From: Methylobacillus caricis
GTDB taxonomy: Bacteria; Pseudomonadota; Gammaproteobacteria; Burkholderiales; Methylophilaceae
NCBI RefSeq assembly: GCF_020532705.1
Contig: NZ_JAJAVD010000001.1
Coordinates: forward strand, 682,001-746,000
Length of the DNA stretch: 64,000 nucleotides
Reading direction: 5' to 3'
Below, piece after piece: positions 1 through 7,295 of the stretch; within the stretch, counting starts at the first letter, position 1, and each line of letters starts with the position of its first letter. The translations under genes were made by a program, and so were the position numbers. The notes beneath the pieces were generated by a model. That model did no database searches. It had not been told where the DNA came from and was given only the letters and a program-made list of their open reading frames with translations.

Positions 1-82
1 TATCGGCATTACCCCCGATGGCAAGACCTTGCTGGTGCCAGATATGAAGGCAGGGACAGTGACCTGGGTACATTTGCATTGA
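1..82 (+). CDS. C-terminal end of a beta-propeller-like protein (partial)
   Basis: The open frame enters from the left edge (codons from base 2) and ends at TGA 80-82, giving 26 residues. They read like one blade of a YVTN/NHL-type propeller: a GITPDGKTLLV strand-turn followed by a VTWVHLH terminal strand. Only the tail is present, so neither length nor function can be judged. It points toward the minus-strand contractile module and is convergent with it. Confidence 0.5.
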   Translation, partial: IGITPDGKTLLVPDMKAGTVTWVHLH

Positions 83-109
83 TTTGTAATAAACCCAGTC
101 ATGCGGGCT

Positions 110-135
110 TCGGAACGGAAAGACGGCCGTTCCGA
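110..135 (+). terminator. Hairpin after the propeller gene
   Basis: A perfect 9-bp inverted repeat (TCGGAACGG at 110-118, CCGTTCCGA at 127-135) with an 8-nt loop lies 28 bases after the stop. No T-run follows, so it is a weak or factor-assisted terminator candidate between convergent genes. Confidence 0.45.
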
Positions 136-178
136 GCATCACTCATTTCCTAGCCAAATTTTTTGAGCAGATATTTGC

Positions 179-518
179 TCAGTGATTTGTAGTTTCTATC
201 ATGTATTTTCGGTCGCTTACTTCCAGATTCTGCAAGAGAGCCACTAATTCTTCGTGCCTGAAGCGCTGGATACCGGGCTGGTCGGGCCAACAACTCCTAT
301 ATTTTTGCGCGGACAATTGATATGCAATCTTGTTGAGGATTTTTAGCGAAAGGCATGAAGCCTCGTTCTATCCGCGATACTGTTCCTATTTCCACTCCCA
401 GTCTTTGAGCTACAAACTCCTGCGTTAACCCCAGGCTTTTCCTGCGGGTTGCGATATGGAGTGTAAGGCCGCCGCCCCTGAACAACTGGACCGCATCCAG
501 TATATGCTTGATGAACAT
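179..518 (-). pseudogene. XRE/Cro-family HTH regulator, frameshifted
   Basis: The frame from ATG 518 gives a clear XRE helix-turn-helix (SLGLTQEFVAQRLGVEIGTV, then SRIERG), preceded by a short AAGG ribosome site. After about 55 residues the frame drifts into non-HTH sequence and stops at 297. Dropping one base in the AAA run at 349-351 restores family-like sequence (PSLKILNKIAYQLSAQ, which resembles the usual third and fourth helices), and that frame continues to TGA at 179-181. The repaired protein is about 112 residues. It is either a recently broken regulator or a sequencing error in a homopolymer. It lies downstream of the PAAR gene on the same strand, so it may once have controlled the contractile module. 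Confidence 0.55.
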
Positions 519-647
519 ATTGCCTTGTTCTCACGCCGCTCTCCGATGGCCGTGCTGGAGCGACAGCCGCTGGTACGGCAGGACTGGGTTTTAGCCTGGC
601 CTGCAGCGTCAACGCGCGATAGGGCGCAAAGAGGGTGACAGTGCTTG

Positions 648-914
648 TCACCCAATCAGCACATTCGGACATCCCGAACCGATGAAGTTGCCTGTGCTTG
701 TGATATCTCCGATACGCGCAGCGGGCCGTCCGCCAATCAACACAGTGGAGGAGCCGCTGGCAATGGTGTCGCCGTGGACACCGGCATCACCCACGCATGC
801 AGCTGGCAGGCCGCCTATCATCACAGTGGCTGAGCCTGAGGATATATGAGACATTGCAGGCCCTGGTTGTCGGAAAATAATCACGTCCCCTTGCCGGGCA
901 GCGGGAGCTGACAT
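648..914 (-). CDS. PAAR-domain spike tip protein
   Basis: This 88-aa protein consists almost entirely of PAAR repeats: PAARQGD at the N terminus, two GGLPAACVGD / GGRPAARIGD units, and a glycine-rich end. In contractile injection systems PAAR proteins form the zinc-bound conical tip that sharpens the VgrG/gp5-like spike and may anchor cargo. An AGGA ribosome site lies 7 bases before ATG 914. It starts 12 nt after the hub gene, so the two are probably co-transcribed and act as partners. It has no C-terminal toxin extension; cargo, if any, is encoded elsewhere. Confidence 0.88.
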   Translation of the reverse strand: MSAPAARQGDVIIFRQPGPAMSHISSGSATVMIGGLPAACVGDAGVHGDTIASGSSTVLIGGRPAARIGDITSTGNFIGSGCPNVLIG

Positions 915-926
915 GGTGAGTCCTGT

Positions 927-2516
927 TCAATTGATGTGAACAAGGCTGCCTTTAATTGCGGTGATTCCTCCGCTTTCAACCTTGACTCGCGATTGGCCAG
1001 CGAGATCCAGTTCGGTTGAGTGGATACTGACGCCGGCCTGACTTTCGATGCGGATACCCTGCTCCCCCATACTGATGCGGTTAGCGTGCCTGTCGCGCAG
1101 GATAATTTCTTCGTCTGCAATGGCCAACCCGTTGCCAGACGGTGTTTCAATACTGACTGAGCGCTGGTTTTCATCAAAAATGATGTTCATCCCCGCGTGG
1201 CTGACATATCCTTTCTGATCTGCTGAGGCAAATGGGGATGGGATAGCGCTGCTATGAAATGCGCCGAAAACTACCGCAGTCTGCAGGTCATGACCAGTGA
1301 ACCCAACCATGACCTCGCTGCCTGCTTCCGGCATGAACGCTGTGCCTGAATAATGACCGGCTTCGGGGACGATAAGGCGTGCCCATGTGCCGTGGCCATA
1401 AGGATCGATCAAGGGACAGGTGATTTTGATCCTGGCTTCGCCTGCCGGGTCTTCGCCAGTCTCAATCACTTTGCCTATGAGCAGGTTTGAAACGGTGTTT
1501 GATGTTGGTCGGCTTGCGGTCTGCTGGGAAAGGCCAAGCTCGAAATTGGTTTGCGGTGGCGCGCCAGCAGGCCATTCGTGCGTCACTCCGGAAATATAGT
1601 AGTTTCCCGAAAGAAGGGTGCCCATGGCATCAAGGTTCAGGGTCTGGCCAGGCGCGGCATGATGTAAGTCAAGTGCGCTGATCTTGCCCTGCACTGCGGC
1701 AAGCCGTAACTGTGTGAGCCGGGCATTGGCTGCGGTTTGTAGCCCTTGCTCTGTAAATTCGCCAGCAAGGTGTTGTGTTTGGATGTCTTGTGCGGCATCT
1801 TCAACTAGAGTTGCCGTAGCCAGACGATCATTGACGGAAAAATCAGGAGCTTCGGCATTGGCCTCGAATAATGATTGCTCGCCGGAGTTCCAGGCAGACA
1901 GTTTCAATCCGCCGGTTTGCTGGTTGCCATCCACCGCAATATCCAGGCTGATGATTTCTTGATAAGACAGCGCAACCCCCTGAGCGGGTTGCAAGACGGG
2001 AGAGGTCACGATCAGTTTTCTTCCCGAGAAATAGGCTACCAATCCGTTTGCATTGAGACGTTGCAGCAGAAAATCCCAGTCGCTGATATTGTGCTGGATC
2101 AGGCCATGGTGATGGAGCGTCGAGGATTCGATATCGGCTTTAATGCCATATGGGGCAAGCAGCTCATGGATAGTCTGGCTGTCGGAGTTTTCTGCAAAAC
2201 AGCGGCTGCGCACATGGGTTTGTAAAGCAGCTGCTTGGTGCCAGCAGATGAGTGTGAGCAGATATTTGCCCGCTCCAAACTTTATTTTCTGCTGCTGTAC
2301 CTTTCCCTGGAACAAGATTTGGCTGTCAGCATGAATTTCAAGTAATTGGTTGGGGAGCAGGTTGCCACTGGCTTGGTCGAATGCGTTCAATGTGTCGAAT
2401 TCGAGCTGCAAATATGCGTTCGGCAACGCATTCAGGCGTTGCTCGATACGAAGCATCTTGAGGTTGCCAGCCAGGCTGGACCGTGCGCCATTGATGACCA
2501 ATATGGGTGTTGTCAT
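927..2516 (-). CDS. VgrG/gpD-like baseplate hub-spike protein
   Basis: This 529-aa protein has the architecture of the phage late-control D / VgrG hub used in R-type and extracellular contractile systems. Residues 1 to about 335 form gpD-like hub barrels. Residues from about 345 to 430 form a gp5-type OB fold (LLIGKVIETGEDPAGEARIK, a PEAGSEVMVGF turn, then VVFGAFHSS). The C terminus (about 435-529) is repetitive and beta-helical, with RISMGEQGIRIESQAGVSI-like strands suited to carrying the PAAR tip. It is shorter than typical T6SS VgrG and closer to Afp8/Pvc8-like hubs. Its ATG overlaps the sheath stop by one base (TGATG), implying translational coupling. Confidence 0.82.
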   Translation of the reverse strand: MTTPILVINGARSSLAGNLKMLRIEQRLNALPNAYLQLEFDTLNAFDQASGNLLPNQLLEIHADSQILFQGKVQQQKIKFGAGKYLLTLICWHQAAALQTHVRSRCFAENSDSQTIHELLAPYGIKADIESSTLHHHGLIQHNISDWDFLLQRLNANGLVAYFSGRKLIVTSPVLQPAQGVALSYQEIISLDIAVDGNQQTGGLKLSAWNSGEQSLFEANAEAPDFSVNDRLATATLVEDAAQDIQTQHLAGEFTEQGLQTAANARLTQLRLAAVQGKISALDLHHAAPGQTLNLDAMGTLLSGNYYISGVTHEWPAGAPPQTNFELGLSQQTASRPTSNTVSNLLIGKVIETGEDPAGEARIKITCPLIDPYGHGTWARLIVPEAGHYSGTAFMPEAGSEVMVGFTGHDLQTAVVFGAFHSSAIPSPFASADQKGYVSHAGMNIIFDENQRSVSIETPSGNGLAIADEEIILRDRHANRISMGEQGIRIESQAGVSIHSTELDLAGQSRVKVESGGITAIKGSLVHIN

Positions 2517-4024
2517 CAGGAGGATTCCAGCGGTCGAGGCTTGGTTGTCTTTACATACTGGGCAGGTTTGACAGTGACGTTGATGGGGCTGGTCTTGGCG
2601 CGAATTTTTGGTTTCTTGGATGGTGTAATGCTTTTGACTGGGGCATTGAGCTCAACAACCTGCGCAGAGGATATGGTTTGTTGAATTCTCAGGATGACAA
2701 ATTCAGCAGGCCTCGACAGCGCAATACCCACTTCAACAATTAGCCGTCCAGCCGAGATGTCCTGGCTGGTCATGGTCTGGTTCAGGCCCGCTCTTATATA
2801 AAACGCATGCTCTGGTTTGTCGCCAGCCAGGCCACCGGCCTGCCACAGTTGATGCAGAAAAGCATGATAACTCTGGCGGATTTGTGCCCAGGTTCTTTCA
2901 TCGTTGGTTTCAAAGCCTTTCTGGGCCAGATGGCGGCGCAGCGACGCCAGAATAAAACCGCGGGTGCGTACCTGGGCAATATAGCGCCATTCATTATCGT
3001 TGCCTGCCAGTGTGCGGGTGCCCCACATCAATATTCCATGACCAGTGAACTTGCGGATGGCATTGATGGATTTACCTTCATGTTTATCAATATTCAAGGG
3101 TTCCTGCATGTTGTCAGTGATGCTGGCGCTGAGGCCGAGAACCTCATTGATTGGTACCTGTGACGGTGTTTTCCATATGCCACGGTTGCGGTCATGTGCG
3201 TGGAAAAGGCCGATGATGGTGCCGTTGGGGGGAATCATCCTGCCGATGGCGATATCGGGAGACTCTTCCAGGCGCTTGTGCAGCAGACGCGACTGCAGCC
3301 TGGTGGCCTTGTGGTATTGATTCCAGGCAGCAGCGACACCTGGTGTGTACTTGATCTCCAGGTCTTCGTAATGTTCGGCGCGAGGCTGGGCTATCTCCAG
3401 CCAGGGCAGGAAGGCAGCGCCATGGCGGAGCCACTGCTTGCCTACGCTGTCGCGAAAGGTTGCTACGGTAGTTGGCAGGGTCTGGTCGTTGCAGTAGGGA
3501 ACATCCAGGATAGCCAGGCAATGGTCCTGCTGCTGGCAGTATTGCAGCAGCTTGTGCTGTAGCTGAGCCAGTTCCGGCAGGCATATGGCATCCGGAATTG
3601 CCACCATGGTAAAAGCAGCGCTGGCGGGTAGCCGGCTGATGGCCGATTCCAATGCCACTGTATCCGGGGCCTTGGGATAAAGCCCAACTGACAGGATTTC
3701 ACACAAACTGCCCCCGTTGGCGAAATACTGCTGGATGCACGCATGCAGATAAAACGGGCTATAACTTGCCGCACTGACAATACGGCCTGTGCCGTCCAAT
3801 ACAACGCGCAAGGTCTCAGGTGCTCCTTTGCCGAAGCATTGTTCGTATTCTGCCAATGACGTGATCGAATAAGGTTGGCCCGGCGGCAAAGAGGCCCCGT
3901 TCTTGTCGACGGATTTCTCGGTATAGCCGATAAAGAGCGGCAGGCAGGTGGCGGTAGCTTCGACGCTAGCCGGAGTCTGTGATATTTCTTCCACGTAAAT
4001 CCCAGGATATTGGTGATTCCCCAT
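2516..4024 (-). CDS. Contractile tail sheath protein (eCIS/phage type)
   Basis: This 502-aa protein belongs to the phage tail sheath FI family. It opens with the family signature PGIYVEEI (residues 7-14), and the conserved C-terminal sheath core contains GHGILMWGTRTLAG, NDNEWRYI and a 'FEPNDE'-like FETNDERTW. Sheath polymers contract to drive the inner tube and spike through a target membrane. It is first in a three-gene minus-strand set with the hub and PAAR genes. The last 55 residues or so are unusual: a Lys/Pro/Thr-rich tail (for example SKKPKIRAKTSP, TTKPRPLESS) after the natural end of the sheath fold. No tube, baseplate wedge, tape-measure or ATPase gene adjoins it. Confidence 0.85.
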   Translation of the reverse strand: MGNHQYPGIYVEEISQTPASVEATATCLPLFIGYTEKSVDKNGASLPPGQPYSITSLAEYEQCFGKGAPETLRVVLDGTGRIVSAASYSPFYLHACIQQYFANGGSLCEILSVGLYPKAPDTVALESAISRLPASAAFTMVAIPDAICLPELAQLQHKLLQYCQQQDHCLAILDVPYCNDQTLPTTVATFRDSVGKQWLRHGAAFLPWLEIAQPRAEHYEDLEIKYTPGVAAAWNQYHKATRLQSRLLHKRLEESPDIAIGRMIPPNGTIIGLFHAHDRNRGIWKTPSQVPINEVLGLSASITDNMQEPLNIDKHEGKSINAIRKFTGHGILMWGTRTLAGNDNEWRYIAQVRTRGFILASLRRHLAQKGFETNDERTWAQIRQSYHAFLHQLWQAGGLAGDKPEHAFYIRAGLNQTMTSQDISAGRLIVEVGIALSRPAEFVILRIQQTISSAQVVELNAPVKSITPSKKPKIRAKTSPINVTVKPAQYVKTTKPRPLESS

Positions 4025-4133
4025 GCCTTGCCCCTTTTGATGCTTTTAAATATATCCATATTACTGCAAATTAAGGCCGGGATTAAGTTTTATGTAAATT
4101 GTTGTCAATTCAGCCGTGTCATTGGTAAATGCT

Positions 4134-4156
4134 GTGCGCAAAGTTAAAATGCGCAC
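4134..4156 (+). promoter_or_regulatory. Inverted repeat abutting a start codon
   Basis: GTGCGCA (4134-4140) and TGCGCAC (4150-4156) form a perfect 7-bp inverted repeat that ends at the base before ATG 4157. No Shine-Dalgarno sequence is visible in this space. The repeat could be an operator or an RNA hairpin masking the start. Confidence 0.4.
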
Positions 4157-4990
4157 ATGAAACCAGAAGCATCATCAATACCGGAAGGCACAAAGGAATT
4201 GCGGCGGGCTGCACTGGCCTTGCTTTGCCTCAGTGATCCCGACGAAAAGGCGCATGGCGTGGCGGTGTTACGTGAGGCTTGGCTTGCAGGCGAAGCCGAC
4301 GTAGCACCACGGCTTCATCTTGATTCGGGGCAGGCAATACCGGGCCGGCCGGCAAAGCCGGAACTCGTCTCGCCCCTGTTGTTGAAGAAGCGGTCCATGA
4401 GAACCGCGGAAGGCAGGGCGGCCCTGATCCATGCCTTGGCACATATAGAATTCAATGCTATCAATCTTGCCTTGGATGCTGTCTGGCGCTTTGCCGGGAT
4501 GCCGGCAGAATACTATGAAGACTGGCTCAAGATCGCCGCCGAGGAGGCGTTGCATTTTGGCCTGCTGCATGAACACTTGCAAAGCCTGGGCTATCGCTAC
4601 GGCGATTTCACCGGGCATGACAGCTTGTGGGAAATGGTGGCAAAAACCAGCGACGACGTGCTGGCGCGCATGGCACTGGTGCCACGCACCATGGAAGCCC
4701 GTGGACTGGATGCCTCGCCGCCCTTGCGTGCCAAGCTGGCGCAGGCGGGCGATCTCCAGGCCGCGGCGATTCTGGACATATTGCTGCGCGACGAGATCGG
4801 GCATGTAGCGATCGGTAACCGCTGGTATGGCTGGCTATGCGAACAGCGTGGCTTGGAACCTGTGGCGACTTATGCGCTGCTCACCCAGCAATATGGCGCG
4901 CCCAAGCTGCGCGGACCATTCAATTTCCCTGCCAGGAAGGCGGCGGGGTTCAGCGAGGCAGAACTTGCCCTGTTGGTGGAACGCAGTTAG
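4157..4990 (+). CDS. DUF455 ferritin-like protein
   Basis: This 277-aa protein belongs to the DUF455 family. It has the ferritin-like pattern of carboxylate and histidine ligands spread over a helical bundle: ALAHIEFNAI near residue 97, AAEEALHFGLLHEH near 130, and LRDEIGHVAIG near 215. These E/H motifs suggest a di-iron or di-manganese site. No reaction has been assigned to the family with certainty; it is often found next to tRNA- or fatty-acid-modification genes. The gene stands alone, and its start is taken at the first ATG after the inverted repeat even though no ribosome site precedes it. Confidence 0.85.
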   Translation: MKPEASSIPEGTKELRRAALALLCLSDPDEKAHGVAVLREAWLAGEADVAPRLHLDSGQAIPGRPAKPELVSPLLLKKRSMRTAEGRAALIHALAHIEFNAINLALDAVWRFAGMPAEYYEDWLKIAAEEALHFGLLHEHLQSLGYRYGDFTGHDSLWEMVAKTSDDVLARMALVPRTMEARGLDASPPLRAKLAQAGDLQAAAILDILLRDEIGHVAIGNRWYGWLCEQRGLEPVATYALLTQQYGAPKLRGPFNFPARKAAGFSEAELALLVERS

Positions 4991-4997
4991 AGCGGCC

Positions 4998-5097
4998 AAC
5001 AAAACTCTCTTGGTGTTGTTGCCCTACCTTGTCGTACTGCTTATATTGCCTGCGGTAGGGAGACTCACTAGCCAGAATTCCTGCACTGAGTTTTGTT
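4998..5097. terminator. Nested hairpin between convergent genes
   Basis: An outer 10-bp stem (AACAAAACTC 4998-5007 with GAGTTTTGTT 5088-5097) encloses an inner 7-bp stem (CCCTACC 5022-5028 with GGTAGGG 5054-5060). It fills most of the gap between the DUF455 gene and the converging sigma-54 regulator, so it may stop transcription from both sides. Confidence 0.5.
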
Positions 5098-5121
5098 AGA
5101 CCCGCAAAGCATTTTCAACAG

Positions 5122-7017
5122 CTAAACCAGGTTCATTTCCTTCATACGCCTGTAAAGCGTATTGCGGCTGATGCCGAGCTGTCTTGCCACTGCGGAAACA
5201 TTGCCGACATGAGTTTGCATCGCGGCCTTGATCGCTTCTGCCGTGAGGCTGGTGAGCGAAGGGGAGGATTTTTCCTCAGGCGGGTTGTCGATATCGTCCA
5301 GAAAATCTTGGGTAAGGTGCATCAGCGAAACTGGTTCCGGCCCCGCTAATGCGAGAGCGGTGCGCAGCACATTATGCAGCTGGCGGATGTTGCCCGGCCA
5401 TGGATGCGACTCGAACAAGGCCATGACATCGGCATCAATCGCCTTGCCTGTGGCATTCTCGGTTTGCAGGATGGTGTCCACGAGCGCCTGTAGGTCCTGG
5501 CGCTGGCGCAGGGCAGGCAGGGTAACGGTCAAGCCGTTGAGGCGGTAATAGAGGTCGCGGCGGAACTCGCCGCTTTCGACCTTTTCGCGCAGTTTCTGAT
5601 TGGTGGCGCTCAACAATACAAAGTCCACCGGCTTGGACTTGCTGCTGCCTAGCGGCGTAACGCTGCGCTCCTGCAATACGCGTAGCAATCGCGCCTGCAG
5701 TGTCAGCGGCATATCGCCGATTTCGTCGAGGAAGAGGGTGCCGCCGTCGGCCTGTTCCAGCTTGCCCGGGCTGCCCTTGCGCCGCGCGCCGGTAAACGCG
5801 CCTTCTTCATAACCGAACAGCTCGGACTCGATCAGGCCCTCGGGCAGCGCGGCGCAATTCACTGCCACCCATGGTCCCTGGCTGCGCTTGCTGGCTTCAT
5901 GAATGGCGCGCGCGAACAACTCCTTGCCTGCGCCGGTTTCGCCCTCGATGAGGATGGGGATGTCCTGGTCAATTACACGCTCTACCTGGCTAATGACCTG
6001 CGCGATGCGCGCGTCGCCCGTGTTCAGCATCCTGAGGCTGGCAGGGCAGTGGCGCGGTAGCGGCTGTGGCGCCGACAGGTTGCTTTCTGGTTGCAGCTGG
6101 CGCTGCTCAAGGCGGGCATAGATGCGGGCCTGGCGGCTGGTATACATGGGGAAAACCAGTTGGCTACCAGTATTCCCTGCCTGGAAATACTTGGCGGGCA
6201 ATGCCTCGAACAAGTGGCTGAAATTCAGTCCCTGCAAGCGTTCGGGGGCAAGTCCTAGCTGGAACTGGCCGCTGCGGTTGATGGCGATGAGATGGTTGCC
6301 TTGGTCAAAGATGGCAATGCCTTCCCACAAGGTGCCGATGAATTCAGGGCGCGAATGGAAGTGCAGCGAGTATTCGCCCGCGTGGCTGGCTGTGAACAGC
6401 CGGTTTTCTATCATCTGAGCGGACATGCGCACCAGAGCAAGCGTGTGCTGCTGCGGCATTTTCACATCAGTGGAAACGTCCAATGTGCCCATGACCTCGT
6501 TCTGCGCATTGAAGATTGGCACGGCGGAGCAGCCGAGGATATGGTTGCGGTCGAGGAAATGTTCCGCGCCCTGTACGGTCATGGCCGAGCGTTCGACCAA
6601 GGCGGTGCCGATTGCATTGGTGCCGCGCAGGCTCTCCTGCCATGAGCATCCGGGCATCAGGGCGATGCGCTGGGCATCGTCAAGGAATTCGCTGTTGCCC
6701 AGGCTGTGCAGGATGATGCCTTCCTGGTCGGTGAGGACGATCACGCTGCGGGTGTGGCTGATCTGCTCGTTGAGGCTTTCCATTTCCGGCTGTGCCTGTG
6801 ATAGCAGCAAATGGTTGGCTTCCTGTTTCAGGCGGAGTTCCTGCCGGGTCAGGATTTCCGTACGGACCTGCGACCCGGCATCCATGCCATTTTCCACGCA
6901 GCGGCGCCAGGAGCGCTCTATTTCCTCGGCTACCTGGCCGCTTTCCACCACGCCACGCGCAAGAAACTCGTTCCTTGCATCCAATAGCTGGGAGTATTCG
7001 CTGGCGGGGTTCTGCAT
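5122..7017 (-). CDS. AcoR/DhaR-type sigma-54-dependent activator
   Basis: About 631 aa. From the start chosen here, the N-terminal third carries a GAF-type sensor (RGTNAIGTALVE, NHILGCSAVPIF). The central AAA+ domain has Walker A GETGAGKE, the sigma-54 contact loop GAFTGA, and Walker B GGTLFLDEIGDMPL. The protein ends in a Fis-type HTH (VSAVARQLGISRNTLYRRMK). Such proteins hydrolyse ATP to open sigma-54 promoters, and AcoR relatives often sense small alcohols, diols or acetoin. An ATG at 7113 would add 32 hydrophobic residues. ATG 7017 is preferred because AGGT precedes it and it leaves the divergent promoter region free. The gene is divergent from xoxF, which has a sigma-54-like promoter, so xoxF is the obvious target (inference). 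Confidence 0.88.
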   Translation of the reverse strand: MQNPASEYSQLLDARNEFLARGVVESGQVAEEIERSWRRCVENGMDAGSQVRTEILTRQELRLKQEANHLLLSQAQPEMESLNEQISHTRSVIVLTDQEGIILHSLGNSEFLDDAQRIALMPGCSWQESLRGTNAIGTALVERSAMTVQGAEHFLDRNHILGCSAVPIFNAQNEVMGTLDVSTDVKMPQQHTLALVRMSAQMIENRLFTASHAGEYSLHFHSRPEFIGTLWEGIAIFDQGNHLIAINRSGQFQLGLAPERLQGLNFSHLFEALPAKYFQAGNTGSQLVFPMYTSRQARIYARLEQRQLQPESNLSAPQPLPRHCPASLRMLNTGDARIAQVISQVERVIDQDIPILIEGETGAGKELFARAIHEASKRSQGPWVAVNCAALPEGLIESELFGYEEGAFTGARRKGSPGKLEQADGGTLFLDEIGDMPLTLQARLLRVLQERSVTPLGSSKSKPVDFVLLSATNQKLREKVESGEFRRDLYYRLNGLTVTLPALRQRQDLQALVDTILQTENATGKAIDADVMALFESHPWPGNIRQLHNVLRTALALAGPEPVSLMHLTQDFLDDIDNPPEEKSSPSLTSLTAEAIKAAMQTHVGNVSAVARQLGISRNTLYRRMKEMNLV

Positions 7018-7066
7018 ATCAAGACCTGAATATAAAAGTGAACTCTGTGCCAGCCAATGTAGCACC

Positions 7067-7081
7067 TGTTCAATCCTGACA
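7067..7081. promoter_or_regulatory. Possible distal enhancer site TGT-N9-ACA
   Basis: TGT (7067-7069) and ACA (7079-7081) are spaced as in many Fis-HTH activator enhancers. The site lies about 140 bases before the inferred xoxF start point. The arms are only three bases long, so chance occurrence is likely. Confidence 0.2.
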
Positions 7082-7141
7082 CAACTTATCGTTTGGGAGC
7101 TAAGTAAATCCATGATTCAGGCCTTTTATCACCATCTCCGA

Positions 7142-7152
7142 TGACATTGTCA
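7142..7152. promoter_or_regulatory. Candidate activator site TGACA-T-TGTCA
   Basis: This perfect 11-bp inverted repeat is centred about 73 bases upstream of the inferred sigma-54 start point. That is a plausible place for an upstream activating sequence of the divergent regulator. It is the best symmetrical element in the gap. Confidence 0.35.
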
Positions 7153-7193
7153 ATGCTGGGTTTCAAAGGAATTCAGGTGTATTTCCCATGACT

Positions 7194-7208
7194 TGGCACA
7201 AGGATTGC
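7194..7208 (+). promoter_or_regulatory. Sigma-54 (-24/-12) promoter of xoxF
   Basis: TGGCAC at 7194-7199, five bases, then TTGC at 7205-7208 matches the sigma-54 consensus, with the required GG-N10-GC spacing (GG 7195-7196, GC 7207-7208). Transcription would start near 7220, leaving a leader of about 75 nt before xoxF. The divergent neighbour is a GAFTGA-bearing sigma-54 activator, which strengthens the call. Confidence 0.75.
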
Positions 7209-7221
7209 CATAGAGATAGCG

Positions 7222-7238
7222 CCAGGAAAAATTCCTGG
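7222..7238 (+). promoter_or_regulatory. 5' leader hairpin of xoxF mRNA
   Basis: CCAGGAA (7222-7228), loop AAA, TTCCTGG (7232-7238). This perfect 7-bp stem-loop would sit at the very 5' end of a transcript begun near 7220. End hairpins of this kind can protect abundant mRNAs from 5'-end-dependent decay. Confidence 0.4.
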
Positions 7239-7295
7239 AAAGGTATGCAATTTATAAAAATTAATTCGACTATGTAATCGACTATGGAGAATGGC

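Noticed and set aside
6425-7144. 239-codon plus-strand open frame opposite the sigma-54 regulator
   Set aside because: It is antisense to a strongly conserved gene and has Ser/Arg/Cys-rich shadow composition with no domain.
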